From the NCBI RefSeq assembly GCF_040939455.1, contig NC_134108.1, forward strand, positions 84,116,001-84,180,000: a DNA stretch of 64,000 nucleotides, in the 5' to 3' direction. Positions within the stretch are counted from its first letter, which is position 1; every line of letters begins with the position of its first letter. The DNA comes from Microcebus murinus (Eukaryota > Chordata > Mammalia > Primates > Cheirogaleidae). This document shows, piece after piece, positions 51,020 to 61,137 of this stretch. A program made the position numbers and the translations under genes. The notes under the pieces are model-generated. The model did no database searches and was not told where the DNA came from. It was given only the letters and a program-made list of their open reading frames with translations.

Positions 51020-53121
51020 ATATGAGAATGGCTACTCCTTCTCATCTTTGGTTTCCATTTGTGTGGAATATTTTTTCTATCCCTTTTAGCTTTACTTTGA
51101 GTCTGTGTGGGTGTTTGTGAGTAACACGTGTTTCTTGGAGACAGCATATACTTGGCTTATATTTTTTCATTCATTCAGCCAGTCTGTGTCTTGTAATTGG
51201 GGCATTAAAATTTTTGTGTTCAATGTTAGTATTGATATGTGGAAGACTCTTTTGTTCATCATGTTGGGAAATAATTTATTGCTTTGTTTTCTCTCTTGTG
51301 TTGTTGCTTTATAAGAGCTGTGAGCTTTAAATTTTGGGTTCGTTTACACTAGTGGATATCTATTGTGTTGTTCCATGTATAATGCACTTTTGAGTATTTC
51401 ATATAGGGCAGGTGTAGTAGTGACAAATTTTCTTACTACTTGCTTATCTGCAAAAGTCTATTTTTCTATTATTTATGAAACTTAGTTTTGTAGGATATGA
51501 AATTCTTGGCTGGCAGTTGTTCTATTTAAGAAGACTAAAAATGGAACCCTAATCCCTCTGGTTTGTAAAGTCTATGCTGAGAGGTCTGCTGTTAACCTAA
51601 TGAGTTGTCCTTTGTAGGTTAATTGTTGCTTTCATCTTGCAGCTTGTAGCATTTTCTCCTCCATTTTGACTTTGGCCAGGTTGATGACTATGTGTCTTAG
51701 AGATATCCCATTTGATATGAAACTTTCTGGTATTCAATGACCATCTTTTTTCTGGATATTTCATTCTCTTGTGATATCAGGGAAGTTTTCCTCAATAATT
51801 ATCTTGAATAGATTGTCCATGCTTTTTGCTTTTTCTTCGTCTTCCTCCAGAATACCTATCATTCCTGTATTGGCTTGCTTTACATAGTCCCATATTTCTG
51901 TAACTATTCAGTCTTTATTTATTTTTGTGCATCTTTGACTGACTGGGTTAGTTTGAAAGCCTTGCTTTCAAGCTCTGAGATTCTTTCTTCTGCTTGGTCT
52001 AGCCTGCTGTAGAAGTATTTGCTGTATTTCAAAATTCCTCAAATGATTCTTTCTTTCTTTAATTTCTATTATATTCTTTCTTATATTATCTGCCTCTTTA
52101 GTGACTTTTTAATTTTTTTCATTGATGTCCTGAAATATATTTTTGGCCACTTTATGTTGGTTTTCCACTTTCTCTTCAATCTCATTTATCTTACTTAGCA
52201 CTTATATTATGAATTCCATTCTGGCATTTTGACCATTTGCTTTTGGTTGAGGTCCATTGCTGTAGATATCTTGTGATCTTTTGGGTGTGTTGAACTAGCT
52301 TGTGTTTTCATGCTGCCAGAACTCTTTTGCTATTTTGGTTTTTTGTTTGTTTATTCTTTTTTCCCCATCTGAAACCACTTCTGTCAGCTCAGGGCAGATA
52401 AGTTTGCAGCACTCTTGTTCTCCTTTGCTGGGAACTCTCCCACTTAATGAAAAGTAGGAGGGGTCCCTAGGTAGTTCTTTTCTAGCTACTCTGAAAGACT
52501 GACCTGCAGGAGAGGGGGCAGATGCACTGAGAGCCTATAATGCAGCTGTTCTGTTTTGTCCCACTCTCTTGTGATTGTTCCAGTCTAAGCCAGTGCTGGA
52601 TGATTTTTGTGTGATGTGGTGGGTTGTTCCCTAGGCTGCTGTTGGAAGCTCAGGTGAGGGGCTGGGAAATTCCCTCCCCACAGAGGCTGGGATTGTGGGA
52701 GATTTCTACCCAGACTTAAACCAGCTCCCTGGAGTATGAAGGTCTGTGGTGGTGGTGGGGCTCCCTCATAGTTGGCTCACAGTGTCTGCCATGGGGTGGG
52801 GGGAGGTGGATAATTGTGGATCCCAGAGTCCTCTCCTCAAGCCTCCTCCAGATACCTTCTCATCTTGCCCAGTGGATCATCCTGTCACCCTCTCCTTTAA
52901 GGTGAATGTCTCTCATCACTTTTTCCATGATTCACAATGCTGTCTCCAAGAAGGCCCTTTTATAGGTCAGCATCCACCTGCAATTTTTGATCCTCTCCTT
53001 CAGAGCAGCATGTATGGGCTGCTTCTAGTCCAACATCTTGCCCTCCTCTCATTAATATAGAAATAATTTAAAATGAGTCACTAGTTTAATCTTGTTCATG
53101 ACTATGATATACAATCGTCTA

Positions 53122-53330
53122 TATCAGAGGTCAGCAAAATTTTACTGCAAAGGGTCAAATAGTAAATATTGTTGATTTTTGTGAGTTACATAAGGTATAA
53201 TCTTAATTTTTTCCTATAGTTGCTGTTGTTTTATAACATTTTAAAAATGTAAAAAAAGAAAAAGTAAAACAAAATAGTCTTAGTTTTTGGGCTATATAAA
53301 ACAGAAAACAGTTTGGGCTATAAAAAACTA
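53122..53330 (+). mobile_element. hAT-Charlie (MER1-like) DNA transposon fragment
   Basis: It starts with the terminal repeat CAGAGGTCAGCAAAATTTTA and continues with TGCAAAGGGTCAAATAGTAA, the well-known Charlie-type left end. The right part has degraded GGGCTATA motifs, and no right terminal repeat is found. Non-autonomous and old. Confidence 0.65.
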
Positions 53331-53337
53331 CACAATC

Positions 53338-53465
53338 CATATTTGTTCCTATAATCTTAGCTCCTCAGGAGACTGACACAGGAGGATTACTTGAGCCCAG
53401 AAGTTCAACATCAGCCTGTGAAACACAGTGAGACCCTGTCTCAATAATGATAATAATAACAACAA
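53338..53465 (+). mobile_element. Alu monomer-like SINE, sense
   Basis: A single Alu arm is seen: CCTATAATCTTAGCTCCTCA, 'gaggattacttgagcccaga' (53382) and GTGAGACCCTGTCTCAATAA, then an (ATAATA/ACA)n tail. Length and structure fit a free monomer or a truncated Alu. Confidence 0.75.
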
Positions 53466-53746
53466 CAACATAAGCACTTTGGGGATTGTTCAAACAAATA
53501 ATGATAAGTTGAAATTATATTATTCTTCCATTTGGTTTCTGTTTGGAAAATCATTTTGGGGATAATGTCAGTGACCTTATGAAAGAAATTTTAAATTTTA
53601 CATTTAACAGAGTATCTAAATTTTTAAATTTAGAATACCATTAGTTATATTGGGTAACATACAGAAAGCTGTTAAACTTGAAAGAAAATGGAAATATATC
53701 TAAGTAAAGTTGAGAATGATACCATGATATTAGAAAGAATAAAAGT
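53466..53746. other. Unique sequence
   Basis: Nothing recognised. Confidence 0.4.
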
Positions 53747-53823
53747 TGAAGGAATGCAGGAAATTTCACCCCAAAATATGACTCCTTGGTAGAGAGAGTA
53801 TTTTGCTTTCTTTTTTGTTATTG

Positions 53824-53852
<29 letters not shown>
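53824..53852. repeat. Oligo(dT) run, tail of the rRNA retrocopy
   Basis: A run of 29 T is preceded by more T-rich sequence with interruptions from about 53809. It is the complement of a poly(A) tail attached to the 3' end of the 28S-like sequence. Confidence 0.8.
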
Positions 53853-53858
<6 letters not shown>

Positions 53859-53984
53859 CCCTTTTGACAAGGGCTAACTTTCAATAGATCCAAGCGAGGG
53901 AGCTGCTCTGCTACATATGAAACCCCGACCCAGAAGCAGGTCGTCTAGGAATGGTTTAGCGCCAGGTTCCCCACAAATGTGCGT
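53853..53984 (-). pseudogene. 28S rRNA 3'-end retropseudogene
   Basis: Read on the minus strand, these roughly 132 bp match the very 3' end of mammalian 28S ribosomal RNA and end at, or within a base or two of, its natural terminus. Plus-strand landmarks are ACTTTCAATAGATC, GAGGGAGCTGCTCTGCTAC, AAACCCCGACCCAGAAGCAG, GGTCGTCTA and GGTTTAGCGCCAGGTTCCCC. Most differences I see are CpG-type decay (TACATATG where TACGTACG is expected, ACAAATGTG where ACGAACGTG is expected). A T-run follows the 3' terminus, so the rRNA fragment was polyadenylated or A-tailed and reverse transcribed, presumably by L1. It interrupts LTR copy 1. It is too short to serve in ribosomes. Confidence 0.88.
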
Positions 53985-54480
53985 TGTGTTGAATTGCAGG
54001 TCCTTGAGATCAACAAAGCATTTAAGGGGGCTTTCCTTCTGTCTGCATAAATTGGATCACTGATCAAAAGGTCAAAGGGGCAATTAACTTCCCTTCCTGT
54101 CTCTGTTATCTCAATATATTACAGAATGCAACCAGACCTGGGTCAAATCATTTAAAACACAATACCTGTCTCAGATTAATGTATAAGTCAATCTGTTTCC
54201 CCAATCCATTCTTTCTCTGTAGAAACCCCCTATCACCCCTGAACAGAATTACCTATGCTCCTCACTTTCTCCCTTCCTTTCTAAAAGGTATGTATAAAAA
54301 TATCTGAACTTCATTGAGATATTGAGTAATCACTCTTATTCTCTCCCTGTGCATGGTAAATAAACTTTTATCAATCTGCCTTAATTGTGAGTTGATCTTT
54401 CACTGAACTTTGGCGAGAAAGGGCAAGTGGGCAAGTTTTGCCTCACCCCTATGGAGTCTTATGACCAAATATCAAGAAAA

Positions 54481-54829
54481 AATTTTTCTTTATAAAATTA
54501 TTACAGTTTTGTGAGAGTCACAATGAGAGGATGAGTTTTGTGGGAGTCACAATGAGAGGATGTTTTATCTCTTCTTAAATAAAGAATTTGTTCACATTTT
54601 TTTTTGAATTGCACAAATGGCATAATAATTTTTACTCTTTCTGGGCCATTGGAGACAGCATTTTCTTAACCTGGAGGTCAAGCACAGCTATGTGAATTGC
54701 TTTGCCAAAAAAATGTGAGTAGAATTGAACTATGCCTTTTCTGAATAGAAGTTGTCAAGTAAAACAACAAATCCAGGCACAGTATGACAAATCCAGGTGC
54801 AGTATGAAAAAACTTCATTTGAAAGGATT
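54481..54829. repeat. Short tandem duplications in unassigned DNA
   Basis: Two small tandem repeats are visible. A unit of about 27-28 bp containing GAGTCACAATGAGAGGATG occurs twice at 54507-54561. A 20-bp unit beginning ACAAATCCAGG occurs twice at 54769-54808. The remainder is unassigned. Confidence 0.6.
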
Positions 54830-55816
54830 ATTCCGAAGAGGGGGGAGGTAGACGGGATCATTGCAATAGGGAGAGAAGAATTATTACAATAGGGAGAATA
54901 TTCAGATCATAAGATCTGCAAGTGTCTCATATTTTTTTTTTTTTTTCCTTTTATGGGAAGGAGTAAACATGGCTAGACAGAACCAGGCTTTGAGAAGTAG
55001 GACTTAGTAGAATTGCACTATTGGACAGTAGATCAGAGAATATTTTTACCCTGAGGCCAGTCTATTCTTCTCAGGGACCTTCAGGGAGGGGCTGTATCCT
55101 GGCTCAGGATGAGGGTGTGCCAAAGTTCAGGAGCCTGGGGAAAGGGGAGGTAATCAAAGTTTTGTTAACAAGCGGTGTGTTCCAATTGATCAGTGGGGAC
55201 AAGCATTCAGCTAGTCATTTATAAAGTCAAGAATGGGAATTTCTAGGGTCTTTGTCTGACCTTGTCACAGTTAATGATGGGGTCATACCTGAGTCTTATC
55301 TAAATCCTGCAGGGGAAAGATGTTGCTTTGCTGTAAGCTGTTTTCTGAAACACAAAAGACAGAAGATTTCTTCAAGTGCCTGTTTTCCAGGATTACAGCT
55401 CTTAGGTAAAATTTAACATTGTTAGAGCATCTAATTGCTAGTTCCATAATAATTATGGAAGCTTCTTTCAGGGATTCTACAAGATCAAGGAAGTCTGAAA
55501 CACTAAAGCAATACCTAAAGGAGCATGCCTAAATTGGTTCTCTGGGCTAGTAATAGATCGTACGTGAGAGTGCAATATATCTTTGTTGTTATAAGCTACT
55601 AAAATCTTGGGTCTTTTTTGTTATCACTATAAAAAGTCAATTGTTATGAAGGCCAGGTTTATGGAACCTAGCATAATCTAATTGATACACTCAGTTCTAC
55701 TTTTTGAAAGTCAATTAGGGAGTGATCAAGGGAGTTAGTAGTTAATGCTATTTCTATTATGATTACAGTAACAATTTTATATTTACTAGTTGATTGGTCA
55801 TTCTACCCAATCTTAC
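54830..55816. other. Probable old repeat or ERV-derived sequence, unclassified
   Basis: About 54830-55430 has the texture of an interspersed repeat, possibly antisense endogenous-retrovirus DNA, but I cannot name it. A T-run lies at 54932-54946. The open frame at 55021-55224 has no recognisable content. 55431-55816 is unassigned. Confidence 0.3.
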
Positions 55817-56465
55817 TGTCAGGTTTCAGTCCTGAAATGTTGGTTCTTAGTACGGCTCATGGCTGAAAAATGACCAGACATGCCAAAGTAAGGCAAGCAG
55901 AAAAATGAGGTTTATTAAGAAGAGAAAGATAGAATTATAGAGCAAGAACAAGATATAGGTTTACAGAGCATGATACATACACCATAGATGATGACAGGAC
56001 CCATTGTCTCAGCAGATGGGGAGTAAAAGGAGGGGTACAAAAAAGGGGGGGGTGGTTACGGTCAACATCTTTTTTTTCAAATAGTGTCCAGATTGGGACC
56101 TCCCTAGTGGTTCAGACATGACCATGGAACCACTTTGATTGGACAGTTGGGAGTTGCATTACTACACATCCATGCAGGTTTTTCTAGGTCAATTTCTGGA
56201 CTCTATGGTACTTATGGTACCACAAGGGCTAAAGAGTCCTTTGAATTTTTCTGCAGCTGGCACACTGAGTTCTGATTGGTAGATTCATAGGGTACTCCCT
56301 CCTCCCCCAGGTATGGCAGTAGCTCAGGGCAGGTTCACAGTGGGGCAGGACCAAAATGAGTCCCTGGGGCCCCACCCTTGTCCTTCTTCCCAGGTGGGGC
56401 GATTGCACCAAGGCAAACCACCCATTTTTATCCCTAGGAGATGCAGAATCATTCACTACATAACA
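55817..56465 (-). mobile_element. Solo LTR (family X), antisense, with 4-bp TSD
   Basis: This 649-bp element is the inverted relative of the LTR at 23074-23716. It starts TGTCAGGTTT and ends CATAACA on the plus strand, flanked by TTAC at 55813-55816 and 56466-56469. The complement of AATAAA lies at 55911-55916, and shared internal blocks include CCCCCAGGTATGG and GGACAGTTGGGAGTTG. Complete and solo. The small open frames at 56229-56555 are by-products. Confidence 0.88.
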
Positions 56466-57197
56466 TTACTATTATTGGATCAGAGAGAATCTGTCTATAA
56501 ATTCAAAAAAGAAAACATTTTTATACATCCAAAATATTTAAGTAGTCTTGTGTAAATGAAAAATCTGAGAGACAATAAAAATTTAAAGTGTTTACTTGAG
56601 TAAGAAGCAATTTATGAGTTGAGAAACACCAATCTGAAAGAGGTTTAGTGTTCTGATGACAAGTGTAAGAGGTACATATTTATAGGGTGAATATAGAAGT
56701 AAAATAAAAAAAAGAAATATTTGATGGGTTGCAGTTATAATTTTGCCTTTTTAAGAATGTTTACATTGTTGGAAAGTCCCTAGTCACATATCCATATGTT
56801 ATTTGACTGCTTATGACTAGTTGAGGTTAAATTTTGTTTCTGTCTAACATAAGCATTTACCAGAAATGTTCCAAGTTAAGTTTTATTCATGTTTGCAGTT
56901 TAAGCAAGGGCAATGTTCTTTTTAAGGCCTAGCTGGTTTTGTTTGTCCAAGAATTTTTTTCTGGCCTGGTCTCCATTTTAATTTTGCTTTAACACTTGAC
57001 AATGAAAGTTGAAAATAAATAGAAGAGACTCAATAATCTCTTTTTCTTATTATTTTTCTTATACACCATCCCCATCAAAAGGGACAGAAATATGTGTTTT
57101 TGATAGTTGTGATTATCCAGAGAAACTAGGAGATAATTAAACAATCATTCACTGACTTAATGTGTGAGGATCATAATTTATATAAAATTTGAGTGTT
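56466..57197. other. Probable LTR or ERV-derived sequence, unclassified
   Basis: About 56545-57000 looks like an old retroviral repeat, probably antisense ('atgagttgagaaacaccaat' near 56616, 'aagtccctagtcacatatcc' near 56775), but I cannot name the family or set boundaries. Confidence 0.35.
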
Positions 57198-57775
57198 TGA
57201 AAGTATAGGAGATTAAGAAATTTCACCCCAAAATATGACACCTTGTTATAAAGACTATTTTGAATTACACACCCTTTGAGATCACAAAAACATTGGAGGG
57301 GCTTTTGCTCTAAATGCATAAAACAGACTGACCAATCAAAAGATCAAAAGGGACAGTTGGCTTCCCTTCCTCTCCCTATTATTTTAATATATCTCAGGAA
57401 GGAGGATCAAGCATGCAACCAGACCTGGCCCAAATCATTTAAATATAATACCTGTCTCTCAGGTTAATTTAATTTGCTCAGGTTAATTTAATTTGCTAAG
57501 AAAATCATTTACAAGTCAATCTGTTCCCCAGCCATTTATCCTCCCTAGCACCATTTGTCACCTATAAACAGAATTACCTGTACTCCTCGTTTGCTCTCCC
57601 CTCCAAAAAGGTATAAAAATATCTAAACTTCACTGGAATGGTGGGTAATCACTCTGTGATTTTCCCCATACGCATAGTAAATAAGCCTTTCTCTTATTAC
57701 TCTCCCTTAATTGTGAGTTGATTTTTCAATGAAAGGGAAAGTTTCCCCTCACTTCTGCAAAAGAGATGGAAATCT
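57198..57775 (+). mobile_element. LTR (family Y), sense, copy 2
   Basis: See copy 1 at 53747. This copy lacks the 28S insertion and so shows the pre-insertion form (CTATTTTGAATTACACACC near 57254). It has a TATA-like GGTATAAAAATATC near 57611 and AATAAG where copy 1 has AATAAA (about 57680). A 20-bp unit around GGTTAATTTAATTTGCT is tandemly duplicated near 57463-57500. Same orientation as copy 1, about 3.4 kb apart. Confidence 0.75.
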
Positions 57776-58825
57776 CTGTCCTATTTCATTTTGCTGTGCT
57801 AAACGTAGTCCAATAATCTCCTTTATCTTTCAATGAAGCATTTACAAATAGGGTTAGGTACAATACTAAAGATTTTCTTGTAATAACTTTAATAAGAACC
57901 AATTCAAATGTAAGCACTCTGAACTTCTTTAAATCAGAAGATTTGAGTGGCCAAGATACACCTTTGCAAACATATTCCTTTTTATGGAAGAACAGAAGTA
58001 CAAAATTCAATTTGTAAGATTCATGAGATAGGACTATAGATTCAGATGATCTCTGGAATACAGATGTTATATAAAAAGTTGAAGAAAGGGGACACAATTT
58101 ATGCATGCATATAATAATTTCCTTCTTTGGATGATGCTTTTATAAGTCAAAGATACACACAACATCTCTATTTATCGATAATGAAGCAGCTAATTATATG
58201 TGAGAGGAAAGATACCTGAACATGTGAGAAACCATGTATTGTTTTACAGTTTATATAATTTGAAAACTTTAGTGCAGATTAGTCTTAGTTCACAAAATGT
58301 TAAAGTTTAACATTTAAATATATTTTAAATAACAAGTAAATTACAAATCATGTATATAAAGTGATATAATGACTGTATGATGCAAATATTTTTGTTTAAT
58401 AAGATAATCTAAAGAATCAACATAATAAAGATAAAAATTAATAAAATACTTTTTTGATAATGCTTGCAAAATACACTGTCATTCAAGTGAAACATTATAC
58501 TGTTGTCCTGGCCTAAATGGAAAAGTAACCACATATTTTCTTTTCCATAAGTGAGAATAGTTTGAACTTTACCTAGCTTTCATTATGATCAAGAAAAGAC
58601 ATCTGAGATGCAGCTGCTCAGGACCACGGCCAAGTATAATTTATTGCATTAAGGCCAAATTTTCTGTTTGAAGCTAACTAGCTCCCCTTGGAGATTTAAA
58701 TCAGGACGTTGACCTCTTTAACTCTGCATGAGAATCAACAAAATTATCTGGTTCAGATCTGGCAAATAAAAGTAGTTGTCACATTATGTTTAAAAACGTA
58801 TTAAAACATTGTACCTGATTTTCTT
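57776..58825. other. AT-rich unique sequence
   Basis: No gene or repeat recognised. The 106-codon minus-strand frame at 57786-58106 has no recognisable domain. Confidence 0.5.
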
Positions 58826-60515
58826 TTTTTTATTTTTAATTTTTAAATTTTTATTATTGCAGCATATTATGGGGGTACAAATTTTAGGGTTTCAAATAAT
58901 GCCCTTGCCCCACTGTCCCCACAAGTCTGAGCTTCAAGCGTGACCATCACCCAGACAGTGCACGTCTCACTCATTATGTTTGTATATACCCACCCCCTCC
59001 TTCCCCCTCCCACCCACCCAATACCCAATTAATGTAGTTCCTACGTGTCCACTTAGGTGCTGATCAGTTAATACCAATTTGCTGGTGAGTATATGTGGTG
59101 CTTGTTTTTCCATTCTTGGGATCATTTACTTAGTAGTATGGGTTCCAGCTTTATCCAGGAAAATACAAGATGTGCTATATCACCATTGTTTCTTAAAGCT
59201 GAATAGTACTCCATGGTACATATACCACATTTTATTAATCCACTCATGAATTGATGGGCACTTGGGTTGTTTCCACAGCTTTGCAGTTGTGAATTGTGCT
59301 GCTATAAACATTCAAGTGCAGGTGTCTTTTTTGTAGAGTGTCATTGGATCTTTTGGGTAGATGCCCAGTAATGGGATTGCTGGATCAAATGGTAGATCAA
59401 TGTGTATTACTTCAAGGTATCTCCATATTGCTTACCACAGAGGTTGAACTAGTTTGCAGTCCCACCAGCAGTGTAGGAGTGTTCCTATCTCTCCCCATCC
59501 ATGCCAACATCTATTGTTTTGGGATGTTTTGATAAAGGCCATTCTTACTAGAAATAAGTGATATCTCATTGTGGTTTTGATTTGCATTTCCCTGATGATT
59601 ACAGAAGTTGAACATTTTTCATATATTTGTTAGCCATTATTCTGTCTTCTTTAGAAAAGTTTCTATTCATGTCCTTTGCCCACTTTTTGATAGGGTTGTT
59701 TGATTTTTTCTTGCTGATTTTCATGAGTTCTAAGCAGATTCTAGTTATTAGCTCTTATCAGATGTGTAGGATGCGAAAATTTTTTCCCATTCTGTAGGTT
59801 GTCTGTTTGCTTTCATGACTATTTCTTTGGCTGTGCAGAAGCATTTTAGTTTGATCATGCCCCATTTATTTATTTTTGTTGCTGCTGTGATTGCCTTTGG
59901 GGTCTTATTCATAAATTCTTTGCCTAGGCCAATGTCTAGGACAGGGTTTCCAATATTTTCCTCTAGAATTCTAATAGTTTCATACCTTAGGGTTAAGTCA
60001 GTTATCCAGCATGAGTTGATTTTTCTGAGAGGTAAAAGGTGTGGATCCTGTTTTAGCCTTCTACAAGTGGCTATCCAGTTTTCCCAGCACCATTTATTAA
60101 AAAGGGATTCTTTTCCCCAGTGTATGTTTTTGTCCCTTTGTCAAAGATTAGATGGCTATATGAGGATGGTTTTATATCAGGGTTCTCAGATCTGTTCCAC
60201 TGGTCAATATTCCTATTTTTGTGCCAATACCAAACTGATTTAATTACTACAGTTTTGTAGTATAGTTTAATATTTGGCATATTAATACCTCCCTTTTTGT
60301 TTTTATGGCATAGAATTACTTTTAATATGTGGGGTCTTCTCTGGTTCTAAACAAAGTGTACAATTATTTTTCCATATCTGTGAAGAATGATGTTGGGATT
60401 TTAATAGGTATTGCATTGAATCTGTAGATCAGTTTGGGTAGTATAGACATTTTAACAATGTTGAGTCTGCCAACCCATGAGCATGGTATGAATTTCTATC
60501 TGTTTATATCTTCTG

Positions 60516-61137
60516 CTATTTCCTTCCTTGTCTCTCCATTGTTGTTTTCTTCATAGATTTTTTTATTTCCATCTTGATTTCTTCATTTATGAAGTAATAA
60601 TTTAGTAGGAGGTTGTTTAATTTCCGCGTTTTTGTGTAGAAATATGAGTTTCTGTTAGAGTTGATTTCTAGTTTTATTCCACTGTGATCTGAGAAGGTAC
60701 ATGGTATGATTTCTATTTTTTTAAATTTCTTGAGGTTTACTTTGTGTCCTAGGATATGGTCAATCTTAGAGAATGTCCCGTGAGCTGATGAGAAGAACAT
60801 ATATTCAGTGGATTTTGGGTAGAATGTCCTATAGATGTCAGTCAGACCCAATTGTTCCAGGGTTTTGTTTAAGTTCATTATTTCTTTATTAATTTTCTGT
60901 TTGGAGGATCTGTCTTGTGCCGTCAGTGGGGTGTTGAAATGTCTGGTGATTATGGAGTTGCTATTAATCCATTTGCTTAGCTCCATTAAGGTTTGCTTTA
61001 TGAAACTGAGTGTACCTAAGTTGGGTGCATATATATTTAAAATTGTTATCTCTTCTTGTTGAAGTGTGCCCTTCACCATTATATAATGACCCTCTTTGTC
61101 TTTCACTACTTTTGTTGGTTTAAAAACTAAATCGTCT
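60516..61137 (-). pseudogene. L1 ORF2 endonuclease domain remnant
   Basis: This frame stays open across much of the L1 endonuclease domain, the part of ORF2p that nicks target DNA. The KDKEGHYIMVKGTLQQEE, ITILNIYAPNLG and LTDIYRTFYP regions are visible, then FSSAHGTFSKIDHILGHK and the SDHSGIKLEIN end. The N-terminal catalytic part (Asn and Glu motifs) is absent because a second L1 inserted there. After the MEIKKSMKK segment the frame ends, and the reverse transcriptase that should follow is deleted. The open frame continues to 61205, but those first residues are translated 5' UTR of the inserted L1 and are not ORF2. Confidence 0.8.
61122..61137. repeat. Left target-site duplication of the inserted L1 (predicted)
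   Basis: AAAAACTAAATCGTCT directly precedes the L1 5' end and follows GGTTT, so the nick lies at TTT/AAAAA, the site preferred by L1 endonuclease. The right copy should follow the poly(A) tail of the L1 outside the window. Confidence 0.6.

Larger units (their letters stand above)
46937..53048 (-). mobile_element. Old full-length LINE-1, antisense, with an Alu inside
   Basis: Read on the minus strand, the element runs from a 5' UTR start (plus-strand end 'ccaacatcttgccctcctct', 53030-53049) to a 3' UTR and A-rich tail near 46937, about 5.8 kb without the Alu. In order: 5' UTR about 53048-52330, ORF1-derived sequence about 52330-51480 (coiled-coil-coding complement near 51960-52010, TTTGACTTTGGCCAGGTTG near 51665), ORF2 with endonuclease about 51100-49980, reverse transcriptase, C-terminal part, then 3' UTR. 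All frames carry many stops and it cannot be active. It looks like an old primate L1 (L1PB/L1MA type) rather than the younger type at 61138. No convincing target duplication was found. Confidence 0.85.
53747..54480 (+). mobile_element. LTR (family Y), sense, copy 1, interrupted by rRNA retrocopy
   Basis: This copy is homologous to 57198-57775. The shared order is TTTCACCCCAAAATATGAC, 'cttcccttcctgtctctgtt' (54089), TGCAACCAGACCTGG, ACAGAATTACCTATGCTCCT, GTATAAAAATATCTGAACTTC (TATA region, about 54291), AATAAA at 54359-54364 and TTAATTGTGAGTTGAT. Copy 1 contains a block of about 170-200 bp (T-run plus 28S sequence) that copy 2 lacks. The 3' boundary is uncertain. Confidence 0.75.
58826..61137 (-). 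mobile_element. LINE-1, antisense, RT region deleted, cut by a later L1
   Basis: Read on the minus strand: ORF2 endonuclease (61137 to about 60530), then a jump to a late part of ORF2 (about 60490 downward), then the 3' UTR ending in an A-rich tail near 58826. Landmarks are 'tattatgggggtacaaattt' (58864), 'actccatggtacatatacca' (59208) and AAACCAACAAAAGTAGT in complement near 61105. About 1.2-1.3 kb of the reverse transcriptase region seems to be missing. The element stops abruptly where the plus-strand L1 begins; its 5' part should lie beyond the right edge of the window. Confidence 0.85.

Noticed and set aside
59815..60243. 142-codon plus-strand frame
   Set aside because: It is the antisense strand of L1 ORF2; such frames are common by-products.
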